Source: Paracoccus cavernae
GTDB lineage: Bacteria; Pseudomonadota; Alphaproteobacteria; Rhodobacterales; Rhodobacteraceae
Assembly: GCA_030410095.1 (NCBI GenBank)
Contig: JAUFRC010000001.1
Location: forward strand, 1,190,501-1,254,500
Reading direction: 5' to 3'
DNA: 64,000 nt
Below the pieces are notes generated by a model that was not told the DNA's origin, did not search any database, and saw nothing but the letters and a program-made list of their open reading frames with translations. Below, in pieces: positions 59,314-64,000 of this stretch (positions are counted from its first letter, which is position 1; each line of letters begins with the position of its first letter). The position numbers were made by a program, and so were the translations under genes.

Positions 59314-60889
59314 TCACAGCAGCCATTCGACCGGCAGAAGCCCGATCACCACGATCGAGATCTGCTGGAACCATGTCGCGCCCGGCTCTTTTTGATAGAT
59401 CAGCTGCGAGCCGTCGGCGCGCTGCTCGGTCCAGACCATATTGCCTTCGGCGCTCAGCGCGGGACGGTAACTGATGGCCTTGACCGGTCCGTCGAAGGTC
59501 GCCGAGGTCAGTTGCGCAAGCGAGGGCTGTCGATCATAAAGCCCATCTCGCAATTCAGAAGCGCCGAACGCGGGTCGAAATTGAACGAGCCGATAAAGAC
59601 GCGGCGGCGGTCGATCGCGAAGGTTTTGGCATGAAGGCTCGCGCCCGACAGACCGAAGCGGCGGATTTCCTCGTCGCCCGATGCCTTGTCCGAGCGCAGT
59701 TTCAGCTCGTAGAGATCGACGCCCGCCTGCAGCAGCTTGCGGCGGTATTTGGTATAGCCGGCATGGACGACCAGCACATCGGTCGTATTGAGTGCATTGG
59801 TCAGGATGCGGACGCGGCGCTTGTCCTTCGCGAGATTGGTGAACAGCTCGAGCCCCGCCTTGCCCGGCACGAAATAGGCCGAGACCAGATCCAGCTCGCT
59901 CTCCACCCCGCCAAGGATCTCGCCGAGATGGGTGACCATCAGCTGGTCCTTGCTCGCAATCCCCTGCCCCTTGGCGGGATCATCGACGACCAGCGCGATA
60001 TCGGTCCATTCCGGCTCGACCGAGCGATGCATCAGCCCCGCGACACTGGTCGTCGCCTGAGCGATCAGGCTGGTCGCCTCGGGCGAAGCGGCTGTCGCGT
60101 CGAGCAGCGCCACCGCTTCTGCAAGGTCGCCCGGACTGCGCACGATATCCTCGATCGCATGAACCGAAGCGCTGTTCCAATAGGCGTCGAAAGCGGCCGA
60201 GGTTTCCGCAACGATCGGCCCCACCGCCAGCACATCGAGGTCGATATAGAAATCTGCGTCGCCCACCTGAAAGTACTCATTGCCGATATTGCGCCCGCCG
60301 ATGATGGCGGCAGCACTGTCGGCGATGAGGATTTGTTGTGCATGCGCCGGTTCATGCGCATGAAATCGATCGCGTAGCCCGCCATCTTGGGCTTGCGGAT
60401 CGCGGAGGGTTGAAGAGGCGGACCTGAAAATTCTCGTGGCTGCTCAGGGCGGACAGCATATCGTCCAGTCCGGGGACGCCGTTGTCGTCCACCAACAGCC
60501 GCACCCGCACCCGCGTTCCGCCGCATCATGAAGCGCCTTGAAGAGCAGACGCCCCGCCAGATCGTCGTGCCAGATGTAATACTGCACATCGAGCGATTGC
60601 TCGGCATTGGCGGCCAGCTCGAGACGACTTGCGAGCGCGTCGAAGCCGCTCAGGATCGGGATGAAGCCGCTTTTGCGGGATGTTTGGCCATGCCCTCAAA
60701 GGCGCGGCGGCCGATGGCCGTCCGGTCGCTGGCGGCAATCGCAGGCTCGAAGGCACGCCCTTCGGTCGTGGGCAAAGGGAAGATCTGGCGCGCGATCACG
60801 ATGGCCAGAACGGCCAGAGCACAAAGCGCGGCCCCCGTCAGCAAGACATTTGCAAGAATGCTGCGCATCCGCCCACCCGTTTCTGCCAT
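59314..60889 (-). CDS. Phospholipase D-type protein with two HKD motifs (frameshifted)
   Basis: An N-terminal membrane anchor (MRSILANVLLTGAALCALAVLAIVIARQIF) is followed by LDVQYYIWHDDLAGRLLFKAL. The first HKD motif appears after frame breaks near 60660, 60520 and 60340 as HNKILIAD..IIGGRNIGNEYF. The second (SLHAKTFAIDRRRVFIGSFNFDPRS) is intact. A last break near 59520 precedes the C-terminus, which ends in two hydrophobic segments. The architecture matches the cardiolipin synthase C / YmdC-like group, which transfers phosphatidyl groups at the membrane. The start is set at 60889 (MAETGGR); 60868 is an alternative. Confidence 0.8.
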
Positions 60890-61125
60890 CGTACCGTCTT
60901 CGGGTCGGATTGGGTCACGAGCCGCGCGGAAAGGAAAGCGGAATTCGCTCGTCCCGGGCGGCCTTCCGGCGTGGTCGGCCTGCACGGATGGCCCGCATGA
61001 CCGGCAATCATGGGCGGCGGCGGCCTGCGGGACAAGAGTGGCGTTCTCATCATTTCTGCCAATAGATGCACAGGCGCAAAAGCGGGACGCTGGCACAAAC
61101 CTCCATCGCGCTGAAAGGAAACCCC

Positions 61126-61740
61126 ATGTCCCATCCCACCATCCGCAAGCTCGCGGGCGCAGGCGCGCCGCAATCGCTCGATCCGGCCAAGACGGCATTG
61201 TTGGTGATCGACTTCCAGAACGAGTATTTCACCGGCGCGCTGCCGATCCCGAACGGCAAAGCCGCGCTGGAGAATGCCCGCCGCCTGATCGCGCATGCCG
61301 ACGAGGCCGGCATGCCGGTCTATCACATCCAGCACGTCCTGCCCGCCGGCATGCCGATCTTTGCCGAAGACAGCGCGACCTCGGACTTCCACCCCGACGC
61401 CCAGCCCGGCCCCAAACACAAACGCATCGCCAAGCAACAGATCAGCGCCTTTCCGGGAACGGATCTCGACCGCGAGCTGAAAGCGGCAGGAATCGAGACC
61501 GTGCTGGTCACCGGCCTCATGACCCATGCCTGTGTCGCGGGCGCGGCGCGCGATGCGGTGCCGCTCGGCTATCAGGTCGTGGTGGCCGCGGATGCCTGCG
61601 CCACACGCGCGCTTGATACCGCGGATGGCGATCAGGTCGGCCATGACCAGCTCCACCGCGCGGCTCTGGCCTCGATCGACGATGTCTTCGGCGCGGTCAT
61701 GCCGACCGAAGCCATTCTCGCGGTGCCTCTGCGCGCCTGA
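61126..61740 (+). CDS. Isochorismatase-family cysteine hydrolase
   Basis: The intact 204-residue protein starts MSHPTIRKLAGAGAPQSLD, has LLVIDFQNEYFTG (catalytic aspartate), AKQQISAFPGTDLDREL (with the catalytic lysine region shifted relative to RHSAF) and VTGLMTHACVAGAARDA (catalytic cysteine). This is the cysteine hydrolase clan that includes isochorismatase, nicotinamidase and ureidoacrylate hydrolase. The substrate cannot be set from sequence alone. AAAGGAA is an excellent ribosome binding site 6 bases before the ATG. Confidence 0.85.
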   Translation: MSHPTIRKLAGAGAPQSLDPAKTALLVIDFQNEYFTGALPIPNGKAALENARRLIAHADEAGMPVYHIQHVLPAGMPIFAEDSATSDFHPDAQPGPKHKRIAKQQISAFPGTDLDRELKAAGIETVLVTGLMTHACVAGAARDAVPLGYQVVVAADACATRALDTADGDQVGHDQLHRAALASIDDVFGAVMPTEAILAVPLRA

Positions 61741-62019
61741 GCCCCCAAGCGAGAGGGGCCGCTTGACCGCGCCACCCCGCCCGAACCGCCGAGTTGCGCG
61801 CCCGACCAAGCCCGTCGGGCGCGCATATTCGTTCGCGCCCCATCCCGCGCGCCCGCTGTGGCGCGACTGCATCCACGCGCGCAAGGGTGATCATTTCCCG
61901 AGTTGCCTATTTCCTGTTCTGGGTGCATTGCCCCTTGCAGAAATGTTTGGTCCTATCCGCAGAGGGAGGGCCGACATCTGTTCTGACCCTGTTCAACCAG
62001 AAGACCGGAACCAAAGATC

Positions 62020-63007
62020 GTGGCAGCAAGCAATCTCGACGGCAGTGGCCCGAAGTGGAAGAAAGCCGTTTGGCCGCTTGTCGGCATCGGGGCGATTTCG
62101 GTCTCGTTCTGGCTGTTGGCGCAAGAGCTGCGCGGCATGTCATGGGACGCGCTCTGGGCCCGTATCACCGAGATCAGCGCGCATAACTGGCTCCTGATCT
62201 CGATCTGCACGCTGGGTTGCTACCTGATCCTTGCCGCCTACGATCGCTGGCGCTCAAACATCTCAAGCGCAAGGTGAACTACAGCTTCGTGGCGCTTTGC
62301 TCGCTTACGACCTATGCCCTCTCGCATTCTCTGGGGGCTTCGGCCTTTACCGGCGCGGTCATCCGCTACCGCGCCTATTCGACCAAGGGCCTGAGCGCGG
62401 CCGAGGTCGGGGTGCTGGTAACCTTTTGCTCGCTGACCTATGCGCTCGGCGTAATGGTGCTCGTCGGGCTCGTCTTTCTGCTCGATCCCGCGCTTGATAC
62501 CCGCTTTGCCGAGGTCCTCTCGCCGGGGATGGTACGCTGGATCGCATGGGGGCTTTTGGGGCTCAGCGCCTTTTATCTGGTCTGCAGCGCGCTGCGCCTG
62601 CCCGATCTCAAGATCCGCAATTTCCGCATCTCTTACCCCTGCCTGCCGATCGCCTTGCGTCAGGTTCTGGTCGCCCCGATCGAGCTGCTCTTTGCCGGCG
62701 GCATCCTGTATTTCGCCCTGCCTGCCACCGGAAATCCGGGCTATGTCGTGGTGCTCGGCGTCTTTGTCGTGGCCTTCACGCTGGCCCTGATGTCGCATGC
62801 GCCAGGGGCTTAGGCGTCTTCGAGCTGGGCGTTCTGATGGCTTTGCCCGAATTCCCGCCCGAGACGGTGCTTGCCGCCCTTCTGGTCTTCCGGCTGTGCT
62901 ATTTCATCATCCCGCTGGTCATCGGACTGGCAACGGCGGTGATCTTCGAGCACGGACAGCTGCGCTCGGGACTTGCCGCGCAAGGCACGCCGCCGCCGTC
63001 GCATTAG
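62020..63007 (+). CDS. LPG synthase-type (UPF0104/MprF flippase-like) membrane protein (frameshifted)
   Basis: The protein starts MAASNLDGSGPKWKKAVWPLVGIGAISVSFWLLAQEL. After a break near 62250 the highly characteristic SLGASAFTGAVIRYRAYSTKGLSAAEVGVLV follows, marking the lysylphosphatidylglycerol synthetase transmembrane family. A second break near 62808 leads to GVFELGVLMALP, the last family motif. About eight membrane helices are predicted and the catalytic aminoacyl-transferase domain of MprF is absent. Related proteins flip or bind lipids in the inner membrane. Restored length is about 329 residues. Confidence 0.8.
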
Positions 63008-63132
63008 GGCCGCCGACCAGAACCAAGGGGCGACCCGTCGGGCGACTGACAGAAACTCTTCAGCCAATTGCAACATCACTGTCAGGAACAGGGCTTAGCT
63101 CACGGCGCAGCACCGCTTTGAGAGGAAACCGA

Positions 63133-64000
63133 ATGCGCCTGTTCACCCTGCTGCTCGGCAGCGCGACCGTTCTGGCCCTGCCCGCCACCGCCGAAGAGAG
63201 CTTTCCCGCCAAACTCGCAGGCCATGCCGCTTTGCCCGCGCTGACGCTGGTCGCGCCACCCGCCGATGCACCACGCGACGCGCTTTTGGCGGGCAAATTC
63301 ACCACCCCCTCGCGCAACAGCACGCCCATGAGCCTCGAAGGCGATGTCGGCCCGAATTACGGCGGCCACAAAACCGGCCTCTCCTGCCCTTCATCGGCCA
63401 GCCCGTACAGGGCCTGTCGGGCTTTGCCATGAACCGCGCCGCGGACGGCAGCTGGTTCGTGCTGACCGACAACGGCTTCGGCACCAAGCTCAACAGCCCC
63501 GATGCGCTGCTGAGCTTCCACCGCATGACCCCCGATTTCACCACCGGCAAAGTCGCCCGCCTCGAGACGGTTTTCCTGCGCGACCCCGATTTCAAAATCC
63601 CCTTCCGCATCGCCAACGAGGGCACCGAGAGCCGCTATCTGACAGGTGCGGATTTCGACCCCGAAAGCATCCAGTACCGCGACGGCGAGATCTGGATCGG
63701 CGACGAATTCGGCCCTTCCTGATCCGCGCGACCGAAGACGGGCGGATCGTCTCGGTCCACCAGACCGTGCTGGACGGCCAACCGCTGACCGGCCCCGACA
63801 CCCCCGGCACGGCGGTTCCGGCACAGGCGGGCAAGGATTTCCGCGTCCAGCGCTCGGGCGGCTACGAGGGAATGGCCCTCCAGCCCGAGACCGGCCTTCT
63901 GTGGGCGATGCTCGAAAAGCCGCTTCTGGACGAAGCAGGCGCGCCCGAGGGCGATTTCCTGCGCGTCATGACCTTTGATCCGGCGAAAGGCGATTGGACC
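63133..64000 (+). CDS. Esterase-like activity of phytase family protein, 5-prime part (frameshifted, runs off the window)
   Basis: MRLFTLLLGSATVLALPATAEES is a signal peptide with cleavage after ATA. The first frame reaches GHKTGLSCP; after a break near 63385 the sequence continues as SGFAMNRAADGSWFVLTDNGFGTKLNSPDALL, and after a break near 63718 as LIRATEDGRIVSVHQTVL. WFVLTDNGFG and IWIGDEFGP are hallmarks of the phytase-like esterase beta-propeller family. It is probably periplasmic. The 3-prime end is outside the window. Good ribosome binding site AGAGGA precedes the start. Confidence 0.85.

Overview
The window comes from an alphaproteobacterium of the order Rhodobacterales (Rhodobacter/Paracoccus-like). 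The support is a ctrA-sciP pair, GC-rich sequence, FkbH, Hint-domain and RTX proteins, an mnmA/sufE/rplU-rpmA neighbourhood and a siphovirus prophage whose tail gene order resembles the Rhodobacter gene transfer agent. A technical warning applies everywhere. More than 40 single-base frameshifts interrupt otherwise well-conserved genes, including housekeeping genes such as mnmA and sufE. Those traced base by base (FkbH gene, mnmA, sufE) fit the loss of one base in a G or C run. I read these as sequencing or assembly errors and give whole-gene spans, noting where the frame breaks.

Layout. 0-8.2 kb is an AT-richer accessory region: an FkbH-like HAD/acyltransferase protein, an unknown protein, an alpha/beta-hydrolase with a helical tail, an IS3 remnant, a nested IS5-family pair, a Hint-domain protein and a decayed inverted IS5 copy. 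8.3-31.0 kb is a prophage. Lysis, tail and terminase genes lie on the minus strand, followed by a replication-type module with 10-bp iteron-like repeats, a plus-strand module with a GapR homologue, and a tyrosine integrase. Portal, protease and capsid genes are absent. The integrase end abuts, and the element truncates, the host cell-cycle regulator gene ctrA. sciP, which encodes the CtrA inhibitor, follows.

32-41.6 kb is core genome: mnmA, sufE, a lipoprotein, a GNAT acetyltransferase, rpmA, rplU, phosphomannomutase, an FkbM methyltransferase, a glycosyltransferase, mannose-1-phosphate guanylyltransferase/isomerase and a DUF3307 protein. The two mannose enzymes supply GDP-mannose precursors, and the two genes between them probably modify surface glycans.

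41.7-49.7 kb is the most interesting host locus. A tight minus-strand operon encodes a TPR plus outer-membrane barrel protein of Slam type (type XI secretion), a FecR-domain protein with a proline/glutamate repeat and a C-terminal TbpB-like barrel, and a CHASE2 adenylate cyclase. Divergent from it is a cyclic-nucleotide-binding patatin phospholipase. Together they look like a cell-surface-to-cAMP-to-lipid signalling module.

49.7-53.9 kb is an organosulfur uptake operon (ssuBAC-like plus a flavin monooxygenase). 54.2-56.6 kb is a PepSY/response regulator/histidine kinase operon. 56.8-64 kb carries an RTX repeat protein, an MFS drug exporter, a phospholipase D-type protein, an isochorismatase-family hydrolase, an LPG-synthase-type membrane protein and a truncated phytase-like esterase.
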